Assembly (NCBI RefSeq): GCF_003231285.1
Contig: NZ_QKNS01000004.1
Span: 310,001-374,000, forward strand
DNA from: Hymenobacter sediminis
Lineage (GTDB): Bacteria; Bacteroidota; Bacteroidia; Cytophagales; Hymenobacteraceae
Direction of reading: 5' to 3'
DNA: 64,000 nucleotides
Below, piece by piece: positions 45,505-53,165 of this stretch. The notes below the pieces were generated by a model. The model saw only the letters and a list, made by a program, of their open reading frames with translations, did not search any database and was not told the origin of the DNA. The stretch's first letter is position 1; the number at the start of each line of letters is the position of its first letter. The position numbers and the translations under genes were made by a program.

Positions 45505-45523
45505 CAATTATATTCAGAGCAAA
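45493..45523 (-). promoter_or_regulatory. susC promoter formed by the two operators
   Basis: On the minus strand TTTG from operator 2 (45520-45523) and AACGTTTG from operator 1 (45493-45500) are exactly 19 bp apart, the Bacteroidota promoter spacing. Repressor binding would cover both promoter elements. Confidence 0.55.
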
Positions 45524-45531
45524 CGTTTGCA
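45518..45531. promoter_or_regulatory. LacI-type operator 2 (susC, distal)
   Basis: The 14-mer AGCAAACGTTTGCA (a palindrome with one mismatch) is centred 27 bp from operator 1. A regulator bound to both sites would sit on faces of the helix about 2.6 turns apart. Confidence 0.78.
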
Positions 45532-45821
45532 TGAACTATGCAGAAAAGTCTCCGAAGAGGGCTTTAGAGCAGAGGAAAGGCAGGTTTTGATCTAAAAAGG
45601 AATAATATCCTTTCGAAGAATCTTGCAATGAGTTCGTAAGAATAAGAACGAATTTAAGAATAGTCAAGAATTTATAAAGAATAGTTACTCCTACCTCTAT
45701 CCTTACTGCAACTCCTTCCTGAATAAATCAAAAGGCATTTTAGGCTTATTAATCAGGTGTTTACTATATTAAAAATCTATTAATTCTTCTTTTTAGATAA
45801 CTAAAACCAGCTGATTGATAT
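45532..45821. other. AT-rich intergenic region between susC and galK
   Basis: About 290 bp of clearly AT-richer DNA (e.g. TTAAGAATAGTCAAGAATTT) lies between the susC operators and the galK operator. I see no gene, no repeat and no strong hairpin. Such composition is typical of a shared divergent promoter region. Confidence 0.5.
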
Positions 45822-45835
45822 CGCAAACGTTTGCG
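45822..45835. promoter_or_regulatory. LacI-type operator 3 (galK)
   Basis: CGCAAACGTTTGCG, a perfect palindrome, lies 73 bp upstream of galK. The TTTG half-site could act as the -33 element (CATCTTTA 20 bp later is a two-mismatch -7), but this is weak. Confidence 0.7.
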
Positions 45836-45908
45836 CATTAGACTAGGATGTATCATCTTTAGGCCTCTCCAGTGTTCTACTGGTATCTTCTCATTCCTCT
45901 GCCCTGCT

Positions 45909-47078
45909 ATGCTACCTAATTTACTCCACGCTGCCTTTCAGCGTCAGTTTCACCATACCCCTACCTTACTTGTGCGCGCTCCTGGCCGAGTTAATCTGAT
46001 TGGGGAGCACACGGATTACAATGCGGGCTTTGTATTGCCAGCGGCTATTGATAAGGCTATCTATTTTGCTATCAGGCTTAACAACACCTCTATTATTCAG
46101 CTCTATTCTTATGATAATCACGCCCTGTTTACTACCCCGACTACTGAAGTAAGGCCAGAAAGTACGCTGTGGGCCAATTACCTGCTGGGTGTAGTTGCGC
46201 AGTTTGAAAAACGCGGCATTTCAGTTCCGGGCTTCGACTGCATGTTTGGAGGCGATGTACCGATTGGAGCGGGTCTCTCGTCGTCGGCGGCGGTAGAGTG
46301 CGGGCTGGCTTTTGCCTTGGATGCCTTGCTAGAAACTAACCTGGACCGCATGACCTTGGCCCACATGGCCCAGAAGGCCGAGCACGAGTTTGCTGGCGTA
46401 CAGTGTGGCCTGATGGATCAGTTTGCCAGCTTGTTCGGGCAAGATGGGCAGGTGGTACGCTTAGATTGCCGTTCCCTGGAGTACGAGTACTTTCCCTTTG
46501 ATACTATCACCTGCCACATTGTGCTTTGTAACTCCGGGGTAAAGCATTCCTTAGCCAGCTCGGAGTATAACACCCGCCGGCTGGAGTGTGAGCAAGGGGT
46601 AGCCGTGTTGCAGCGGCATTACCCTTTGGTGCAGAGCCTGCGCGATGCAAGCCTGGAACAACTACAGGCCCACGAAGCTGAACTTGGCGAGGTGGTTTAC
46701 CGCCGGTGCCGCTACGTGGTAGAAGAAAACATACGGGTGGAAGCGGCCTGCCAACAACTAGCTGCAGGCAACCTACGCGCCTTCGGAGAGCAGATGTATG
46801 CCTCTCATGCCGGCCTGCGCGACGACTACGAAGTAAGCTGCCCCGAGCTGGATGTGCTGGTGCGGCTAGCCCAGGCGGCCCCGGGTGTATACGGAGCCCG
46901 CATGATGGGTGGGGGCTTTGGCGGGTGCACCATCAATCTGGTAGAAGTAGACCACGTCGATGAGTTTATCCGCTCCATTAGTGCCCAGTACGAACGTGAA
47001 GTTGGAATTTCGCTGGAAACATACCAGACTACCATAGTAAGTGGAGTCGGGGTGCTGGAGCCTGTGGTGCTCCAGTAG
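45909..47078 (+). CDS. galK: Galactokinase
   Basis: Galactokinase phosphorylates galactose at C1 with ATP, the first step of the Leloir pathway. The start at 45909 (MLPNLLHAAFQRQFHHTPTL) gives 389 residues. Motifs: APGRVNLIGEHTDYNAGFVL (galactose-binding), PIGAGLSSSAAVE (ATP-binding) and MMGGGFGGCTINLV (GHMP motif 3). A longer frame starting at 45831 would begin inside operator 3 and is rejected. It is transcribed divergently from susC and is followed by galT 198 bp downstream. Confidence 0.95.
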   Translation: MLPNLLHAAFQRQFHHTPTLLVRAPGRVNLIGEHTDYNAGFVLPAAIDKAIYFAIRLNNTSIIQLYSYDNHALFTTPTTEVRPESTLWANYLLGVVAQFEKRGISVPGFDCMFGGDVPIGAGLSSSAAVECGLAFALDALLETNLDRMTLAHMAQKAEHEFAGVQCGLMDQFASLFGQDGQVVRLDCRSLEYEYFPFDTITCHIVLCNSGVKHSLASSEYNTRRLECEQGVAVLQRHYPLVQSLRDASLEQLQAHEAELGEVVYRRCRYVVEENIRVEAACQQLAAGNLRAFGEQMYASHAGLRDDYEVSCPELDVLVRLAQAAPGVYGARMMGGGFGGCTINLVEVDHVDEFIRSISAQYEREVGISLETYQTTIVSGVGVLEPVVLQ

Positions 47079-47276
47079 CAACAGGTATTTCGGGCTGGGT
47101 TGGCGCTTCGTGGAGGAGTGGGAACCGCCATGGTGCGCGGCCTGGCTCGGAATAACTGTCTTGCCGTTATTTGCCGGCGTCATGACCGGCCCCCTATCAA
47201 AACACGTTAGAACCACTAGCGGAGCCGGGTTCCTGTCCGGCACTTGCTCCTGGTTTCTCACTTTTTCGCTTTCCGC

Positions 47277-48341
47277 ATGGCTTCATTTGACCTCGCTCAG
47301 CAACCTCACCGTCGTTTCAATCCGCTTACGGGCGAATGGCTCCTGGTGTCGCCACACCGCGCGCTCCGGCCCTGGCAGGGCCAGCAGGAAGCACCCGACC
47401 GCAGCCAGCGCCCGACTTACGACCCTACTTGCTACCTCTGCCCAGGCAACACGCGCGCCAACGGAGCCGTGAACCCGGCCTATACAGGTACTTTTGTGTT
47501 TGATAATGATTTCGCAGCCTTGACCCCAGATGCCCCTGCTGGTACCGTGGAAGTAGGCGGGCTGCTGCGGGCCGAGGCCGAATCGGGCGTGGGACGCGTT
47601 ATCTGCTTTTCGCCTCGCCATGATTTGACCCTGCCGGAAATGAGCACGGCCGACATCAGAGGGGTAGTGGATGTGTGGGCCGAGGAGTTCCAGACCTTGG
47701 GGAGCCGGCCGGATATCAACTACGTGCAGATTTTCGAGAACAAGGGTCAGGTAATGGGCTGCTCCAATCCGCACCCCCACGGCCAGATCTGGGCCCAGCG
47801 CACCGTGCCCGGCGACCCAGCCAAGGAAACCGTTCAACAGCAGGCTTACTTCCAGCAGCACGGCCGCACCCTGCTCACTGACTACCTCGAAATTGAGCTT
47901 AAAGAGCAGCAGCGGGTAGTGTTGGAAAACGAGCATTTTGTGGTGCTGGTGCCGTTTTGGGCGGCTTGGCCTTTCGAAACATTGGTGCTACCGCGCCGCG
48001 CCGTGCAGGATGTAACCCAGCTCACAGATGCGGAGCGTGAGAGTTTTGCCGATGTGCTGCGTCGCCTTACCATCCGGTACGACAACCTGTTTCAGACCTC
48101 CTTCCCCTACTCCGCCGGGCTGCACCAGCGCCCCACCGATGGCCAAGAGCACCTCGAGTGGCACTTACACATGCACTTCTTTCCTCCTCTGCTGCGCTCA
48201 GCCACCGTGCGCAAGTTTATGGTAGGCTATGAACTGCTGGCCAACCCCCAGCGCGACATCACGCCTGAATACGCTGCCCAACGCCTGCGCGAATTGTCGG
48301 AGGTACACTATAAGCAAACACTAGGGCAGGAAGCAGTTTAA
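47277..48341 (+). CDS. galT: UDP-glucose-hexose-1-phosphate uridylyltransferase
   Basis: GalT exchanges galactose-1-phosphate with UDP-glucose in the Leloir pathway. With the start at 47277 ([20 protein letters not shown]) it has 354 residues. It keeps the zinc-binding [12 protein letters not shown] (Cys-x2-Cys), the catalytic [12 protein letters not shown] (HPH motif) and the C-terminal structural HLHMHFFPP. It is downstream of galK and most likely under the same control. The gap of about 200 bp is longer than usual for a co-transcribed pair. Confidence 0.96.
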   Translation: MASFDLAQQPHRRFNPLTGEWLLVSPHRALRPWQGQQEAPDRSQRPTYDPTCYLCPGNTRANGAVNPAYTGTFVFDNDFAALTPDAPAGTVEVGGLLRAEAESGVGRVICFSPRHDLTLPEMSTADIRGVVDVWAEEFQTLGSRPDINYVQIFENKGQVMGCSNPHPHGQIWAQRTVPGDPAKETVQQQAYFQQHGRTLLTDYLEIELKEQQRVVLENEHFVVLVPFWAAWPFETLVLPRRAVQDVTQLTDAERESFADVLRRLTIRYDNLFQTSFPYSAGLHQRPTDGQEHLEWHLHMHFFPPLLRSATVRKFMVGYELLANPQRDITPEYAAQRLRELSEVHYKQTLGQEAV

Positions 48342-48410
48342 ACCTCCAGCATGTGTGCTACCGCTGGTTTGCGCCTCTGGCCCATCATACTCTGACAGAA
48401 AAGAAAAAGC

Positions 48411-48447
48411 CACAACGCCGCGCCGTGTAATACGGCGCGGCGTTGTG
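48411..48447. terminator. Terminator between galT and GH43 paralogue 2
   Basis: A 16-bp perfect inverted repeat (CACAACGCCGCGCCGT, loop GTAAT) lies between convergent genes. Confidence 0.75.
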
Positions 48448-48465
48448 ACGTATAGGCTACCCCTC

Positions 48466-49524
48466 TCACTCGCCCGAAGGCCGGGCTAGCGACTGACCAA
48501 TGGGAATGGGCTTGCCAAAATTAGGCGTGCCGTCGGGGTTCCAGGTGAAGGGCTGGGCCCGGGGCGTCCGGAACTGGCCACAACCCTGGCCAGGCTCGTC
48601 GTTAGCGTGGTAGAGAATCCAGTCCTGGGTGCCGTCGGGCGATTTGAAAAAGGAGTTGTGACCGGGGGCATACACCTTGTTGGCAGGGTCCTGCTGAAAC
48701 ACGGGGGTAGGCGACTTGGCCCAGGAGCCCGGCTGCAGCAGGTCACTATCGGCAGAAGCCGTGAGCATGCCCAGCGCGTAGAAATCGGTCCAGCAGCCGC
48801 TGGCCGAATAAATCAGAAACAGTTTGTTGCCGTGGCGTAGCACTTCAGGGCCCTCGTTTACATCAACATGAGGTGGGTCCTGGGGATTGTTCAGGTCGCC
48901 GTTTCGCTCCCAGGCATACACCGGCGTCGAAACTTTCAGGCGAGGGCCGTCGACGGTCCATGGATTTTTCAGGCGAGCCAAATAGATGTCCTGGCGGCCA
49001 TTGTCGTCACCTTCCCACCCCGACCACACGAAGTAGAGTTGCCCGTTATTCTCGAATACTGACCCATCAATAGCCCACTTGTTGGTTATGTCCCGGACCT
49101 GTCCCTTGTCAACCCAAGTGCCTTGCATAGGATCAGGCGAGCTGTTTTCGAGTACCCAAAGCCGATGCGTTTGGTTGGTGGCTGCATCGGCGGCATAGTA
49201 GAGGTACCACTTGCCGCCAATGTGGTGCAACTCGGGCGCCCAAATGTCGCGGGAGTTGGGGCCCGTGGCGGGTGGCGTCCAGACGACCTTACTCGGGGCC
49301 GTTTTCAGCTGGCTCAGCGACTTGGTTTTCCAGAGGGTGATGTTGCGGCCCGTAGTGTGGGTGTAATAGTAGTAGCCTTCATGGTAGATGCTCCACGGGT
49401 CGGCCCCGGCGGGCAGCAAGGGGTTCGTGAAGGTAGCAGGGGTAGCAACAGGTGCTTGCTGAGCGTGAGCGGAACCAGCCAGCAGCATGGCGCTGAGTAG
49501 CAAGCGGAGAAAATATGTTTTCAT
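48466..49524 (-). CDS. GH43 secreted hydrolase (paralogue 2 of 3)
   Basis: A 352-residue exported GH43 enzyme with a cleaved signal (about residues 1-21, SAHAQQ) in place of a lipobox. The acids are in GADPWSIYHEG, WAIDGSVFE and DVNEGPEVLR. It is closely similar to the proteins at 39628 and 50906, with TFTNPLLPAG, ITLWKTKSLSQLKTAPSKVV and FNPD-like closing NPDGTPNFGKPIPIG. Substrate likely alpha-1,5-linked arabinofuranose, by resemblance only. It starts a minus-strand group of glycosidase genes. Confidence 0.84.
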   Translation of the reverse strand: MKTYFLRLLLSAMLLAGSAHAQQAPVATPATFTNPLLPAGADPWSIYHEGYYYYTHTTGRNITLWKTKSLSQLKTAPSKVVWTPPATGPNSRDIWAPELHHIGGKWYLYYAADAATNQTHRLWVLENSSPDPMQGTWVDKGQVRDITNKWAIDGSVFENNGQLYFVWSGWEGDDNGRQDIYLARLKNPWTVDGPRLKVSTPVYAWERNGDLNNPQDPPHVDVNEGPEVLRHGNKLFLIYSASGCWTDFYALGMLTASADSDLLQPGSWAKSPTPVFQQDPANKVYAPGHNSFFKSPDGTQDWILYHANDEPGQGCGQFRTPRAQPFTWNPDGTPNFGKPIPIGQSLARPSGE

Positions 49525-49751
49525 ACACGAATCCGTAAATCCTCTTGTCAGCCCGAGGTGCGCGAAAGACTTCTCTCACTTAGCTGCTACCTCAACGAGC
49601 AGATTTGGAGGCAGAGACCCTTCGCGCAACCCAGATAACAAGCGTTTTGTGTCGGTAATAGATGACGTCCTGGGGCAGCAACCTAGCAGTGGCTACTGTG
49701 CAGCCGTTTCGACGCCAACGACCAGTGTTTTTTTTTAATAGCGGCGCAGCT

Positions 49752-50852
49752 TTACTTACCGTTGATTTTGCGGATCAGGTCCGTCTCGTCCTGGTGGTAG
49801 GGCGTGCCGTCTTTGCGGAATACTTCGTGGAACCACTCGCCCGGCTCACCACCGTTGGCAATGGGCACATCCCACTGGTACTTGGTGTTGGTTTTGCCAT
49901 CCACGAGGCCCCAATTGATGGCTCCGATGTTGTTCTTTTTCAGCAGGGGCAGGATGTTGACGAAGCGTGAGTTGCGGGGACGGGCCATGTACTCGGTGCA
50001 AATCATTGGGCGGCCGTGGGTTTTGAGCAGCTCAATTACCCGTTCGTGGGCAGGCACTTCGTCGTAGTTATGATAAGTCATCACGTCGGAATTCAGCGCC
50101 TGAAAAGTGTTGAGTTCCGTGAGGCCCCAGTTCCAGAGGCCTGAGCTGAGAGGCTGGGTGGGGTTAACTTCGCGGGCCCAGGCAAACACATTGCGCAGCA
50201 GCGGTAGCGAGGAGTTGCCCTTATTGTTGTTGCCAGGCTCGTTGTACAAGTCCCAGAGCAGAATCCGCTTATCGGTGGCGAAGCTACGCAGCACGTCCTG
50301 CACGTAGGGCTTGAGCTTCACGAAGGTAGCCGAGTCGCGGGAGGCGGGGTCGCCGGGGTCCTGGGCCCAGCCGGAGTTGTGGATGCCCAGCTTAGGCGCG
50401 GGCTGGGTGCCAGCCTTGGGGTCCTTGTTCCAGCAGTCATCAAAAAACACCAGAATGGTTTGAATGTGGTGTTTGTCGGCAATAGCGAGGTAGTCATTCA
50501 CCCGCTTCTTGAAGCCCTGGGGGTCCTGCTGCCAGGCCAGGCTGTGCAAAAACACGCGCATGGTGTTAAAGCCAATACCCTCGGCCCAACCCAACTCCCG
50601 GTCGATGGTGGTAGGGTCAAAAGTGTCGGCCTGCCACATTTCCAGCTGGTTGATGGCCGTGCTGGGTGCAAAGTTAGCCCCCGACATCCAGGGGTGTTGC
50701 TTGTACCAGGCTGTGGCTTTGTCGGCCGACCAGCGCTGGCCCTGGAGAGCCGCCGCGGTAGCCGCCGCGCCTTTGGTTTTGATTTTAGTTTTCTGGGCGA
50801 AGGTGCTGGTGGAAGCAGCCAACAACCAGACAAAGAGCAACAGTTTTTTCAT
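49752..50852 (-). CDS. Clan GH-A glycoside hydrolase
   Basis: A 366-residue exported protein (signal about residues 1-19) with a TIM-barrel of the GH-A clan. The acid/base Glu is in DLYNEPGNN and the nucleophile Glu in MICTEYMARP. Other features are WMSGANFAPSTAINQLEMW, HHIQTILVFFDDCWN and NIGAINWGLVDGKTN. Its family number is unclear: it is like enzymes often annotated as beta-xylanase or cellulase-like in Bacteroidota. It should cut a backbone or side-chain of the same glycan the GH43 enzymes act on. It lies 53 bp upstream of the GH43 paralogue 3 stop. Confidence 0.8.
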   Translation of the reverse strand: MKKLLLFVWLLAASTSTFAQKTKIKTKGAAATAAALQGQRWSADKATAWYKQHPWMSGANFAPSTAINQLEMWQADTFDPTTIDRELGWAEGIGFNTMRVFLHSLAWQQDPQGFKKRVNDYLAIADKHHIQTILVFFDDCWNKDPKAGTQPAPKLGIHNSGWAQDPGDPASRDSATFVKLKPYVQDVLRSFATDKRILLWDLYNEPGNNNKGNSSLPLLRNVFAWAREVNPTQPLSSGLWNWGLTELNTFQALNSDVMTYHNYDEVPAHERVIELLKTHGRPMICTEYMARPRNSRFVNILPLLKKNNIGAINWGLVDGKTNTKYQWDVPIANGGEPGEWFHEVFRKDGTPYHQDETDLIRKINGK

Positions 50853-50905
50853 GTACTGTACTAAGAAAAAGAAAGGAAATAAAGGTCAAGAAGAAGGTGG
50901 GCTGC

Positions 50906-51931
50906 CTACTCGCCCGATGGCACCTGCTGGGGCTGCTGCACTGGTACCGGCGCGCCGAAGTTAGGCGTACCGTCGGGGTTCCAGGCGAAGCGTTGCATAC
51001 GGGAGCTGCGCCCGGCGCATTTACCGTCTGGGGCAGATTTAGCATGATACACTATCCAGTCTTCGCGCCCATCGGGCGAGGTAATAAAGCAGTTGTGGCC
51101 GGTGCCCCACACCCCATTTTCGGCGGAGGGATGGAAGACGGGCTGCGGAGCTTTCGTCCAGGAATCGGGGCGCAACGGGTCGGTGCCTTTAGCAGCCGTA
51201 AGCATGCCCAGCGAGTAATTATCATCCCAGCAGGCACTGGCCGAATACACAATGAACAGTTGGCCTTTTTTGCCCGACAGGAACTCCGGGCCTTCTAAAA
51301 TCTGGCGCCCCCCGCCTTTTTCCCAGGCGTAGGTGGGCGCGGCAATGGTTACTTCCTTGCCAGGCTGCAGGGTCCAGGGGTTTTGCATAGGCGCAATGGC
51401 TAGCACGCTCTGGGGCCCCACATAAGCGGAGTACAAGAAGTACCGCTTCCCTCCTTGCTCAAACACTGAGCCGTCGAGGCCGGTGTACTTCGTGTTTACC
51501 TTGCCCTTGTCTACCCATGTACCCATTGTGGGGTCGGGGCTGGCATTTTCCAGTACGAACACGTAGCGAGAGTTGTCGCCGGGGTTGGCCTGGTCGGTGG
51601 CCGTGTAGTAGAGGTACCACTTGCCATCCAGGAAGTGCAGCTCAGGCGCCCAGATCTGGGTAGAGTTTGGGCCTGTAGTGGGCGGCGTCCAGACCACGGT
51701 GGCCGGGGCATTTTTCACGGTGCTGAGGCCCTTGCTTTTCCAGAGCGTGATGTTCTGGCCCATCGTGTTGGTGTAGTAATAGTACCCGCCGTGGCGAGCT
51801 ACCCAAGGGTCGGGGCCGTTTTCCTGCAAGGGGTTGGTGAACGTTCTGACAGCGGATTGCTGAGCCCGCGCCGGGTTCAGGCTCGTAATGAGGGTAGCAC
51901 TAAGGAGTAGCGGTGGCAGGAAAATCCGCAT
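50906..51931 (-). CDS. GH43 secreted hydrolase (paralogue 3 of 3)
   Basis: With the start at 51931 (MRIFLPPLLLSATLITSLNP) this is a 341-residue exported GH43. The acids lie in GPDPWVARHG, GLDGSVFEQ and ILEGPEFLSG. It is in the same branch as 39628 and 48466. The differing modulator region (YTGLDGSV) suggests it has diverged. It is on the same strand as the GH-A gene downstream and the DUF1680-derived gene upstream, in what appears to be an operon. Confidence 0.84.
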   Translation of the reverse strand: MRIFLPPLLLSATLITSLNPARAQQSAVRTFTNPLQENGPDPWVARHGGYYYYTNTMGQNITLWKSKGLSTVKNAPATVVWTPPTTGPNSTQIWAPELHFLDGKWYLYYTATDQANPGDNSRYVFVLENASPDPTMGTWVDKGKVNTKYTGLDGSVFEQGGKRYFLYSAYVGPQSVLAIAPMQNPWTLQPGKEVTIAAPTYAWEKGGGRQILEGPEFLSGKKGQLFIVYSASACWDDNYSLGMLTAAKGTDPLRPDSWTKAPQPVFHPSAENGVWGTGHNCFITSPDGREDWIVYHAKSAPDGKCAGRSSRMQRFAWNPDGTPNFGAPVPVQQPQQVPSGE

Positions 51932-52054
51932 GGGGCAAGGAGTAAGAAACGGTGGGAGCACTAAGAGCAGACTGTATCGGGGAAGGTCATTTTTGTGGAA
52001 GTAAGCCTGGGCGGTTATGCTTCGGCATGATGTTCCAGGGCTTGTTATCTTCTT

Positions 52055-53110
52055 CTAATTCACCACGGGGAAAGCCACGACCCGCAGGGTGGTACAGCCG
52101 TAAGGAATGAGCGTAATCTTTTCGGCGGCGGGGCTTACTTCTCCTTTGTACACCTCATCGCGCGAGGTGACGGGCTGAGGCGCTACGTTGCCGTTAAGCT
52201 GCCAGCCCGGGATGCGGCGGCCGATGGCAGTAAGCTCAACCGGGGCTCGCTCGGGGTTCCAGATAGTGCCGGGCTGGTTGGAGGGTAGCGGCTTCTGAAT
52301 AACGGTTAGGTACTGCTCAGGCTTCTCAATGAGAGATTTTTGCAGGCCGTAATTCCAGGGGGCCGCGGGCTTGAACTCGTAGTAGTCGCCTTCTTCCTTG
52401 ATAGTGCCTTTGGTTTGGGTATGCGGAATGTGCAGAGCATACACCAGGGGGCCACGCTCCACGGCGCGGGAGTTGCGGGCCCGGCTCCACTCGCTCCACT
52501 TCACCAGCGGAAAGGACGGTAGGTTTTGGAGCTGGTAGTGGAAATATTTGGTCATAAAAGGCAACACCCGCGGGTCCTGAGTGGCTTGGTAGTGCTGCTT
52601 AAGCACCTTCAGCATCACCATGCGGGGCCACCAGTCTTCGCCCTGCTCGCCTTCCACATTAAGAGGTTTACCGGCAGCTTGCTCAGCCTTGGTCAGAGGG
52701 CCGAAATAGCCCGACGGACGCTGGGTAGTGAGAGTCCAGTCAATGTAACGCTGCATTTTGGCTTTGAGTCGGGCGTCATCGAGGAGGTGAGCCAGAGGCA
52801 GGGCACCGTCAAGCCAATAGGGCGTTTCTTCCCAGTTGTCGCCCTTGCCGCCCAGCCAGCCGTTGTCGTCGCGGAGCTTGGGGAAGAACTCGGCCAGGTG
52901 CCCCGTGGCCCCCTGATCTATGGTAAGAAGTTGTTGCCGCAGCCAGCCCTGAGGCTTAACAGCACCTAGCGGCAGCTCCGCATACTTCAGAGCCGTGAGT
53001 GGAGTGCGAATAGCCACCGCCGAAGCTTGACCGTGGGCTACCGCGCCGCTCAGCAGCAAGCCAACCAGTAGCTTACCAGGTAAGGCGTAACGAAACACAG
53101 AGTGCATCAT
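52055..53110 (-). pseudogene. DUF1680 (GH127-like) gene with the central region deleted
   Basis: The reading frame is intact and 351 residues long (signal about residues 1-28, from 53110), but it looks like the two ends of a DUF1680 protein joined together. The N-terminal half has the family opening YAELPLGAVKPQGWLRQQLL, NGWLGGKGDNWEETPYWLDG and EDWWPRMVMLKVLKQHY. It stops at KWSEWSRAR and continues directly as NSRAVERGPLVYALHI, a segment normally near the C-terminal third, and ends LIPYGCTTLRVVAFPV. Full-length members have about 600-800 residues. The missing centre would hold the zinc-binding Cys/Glu residues and nucleophile; only one Cys remains. Probably inactive. Confidence 0.75.
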
Positions 53111-53125
53111 AAGGTGAGAGAAAGC

Positions 53126-53155
53126 CGGCGGGCACCCGTTAAGTGATGCCCGCCG
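53126..53155 (-). terminator. Hairpin between the GH43-lectin gene and the DUF1680 remnant
   Basis: A 9-bp inverted repeat (CGGCGGGCA, 12-nt loop) fills the 55-bp gap. No T run is seen. Confidence 0.45.
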
Positions 53156-53165
53156 CACCAGTTTC

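Noticed and set aside
45831..45908. Longer galactokinase reading frame starting at 45831
   Set aside because: It would begin inside the LacI operator at 45822-45835, and the extra 26 residues are not family-like. The Met at 45909 gives the normal start.
49720..49740. T9 run as a terminator or slippage site
   Set aside because: It has no hairpin next to it and lies between genes, so no role can be supported.
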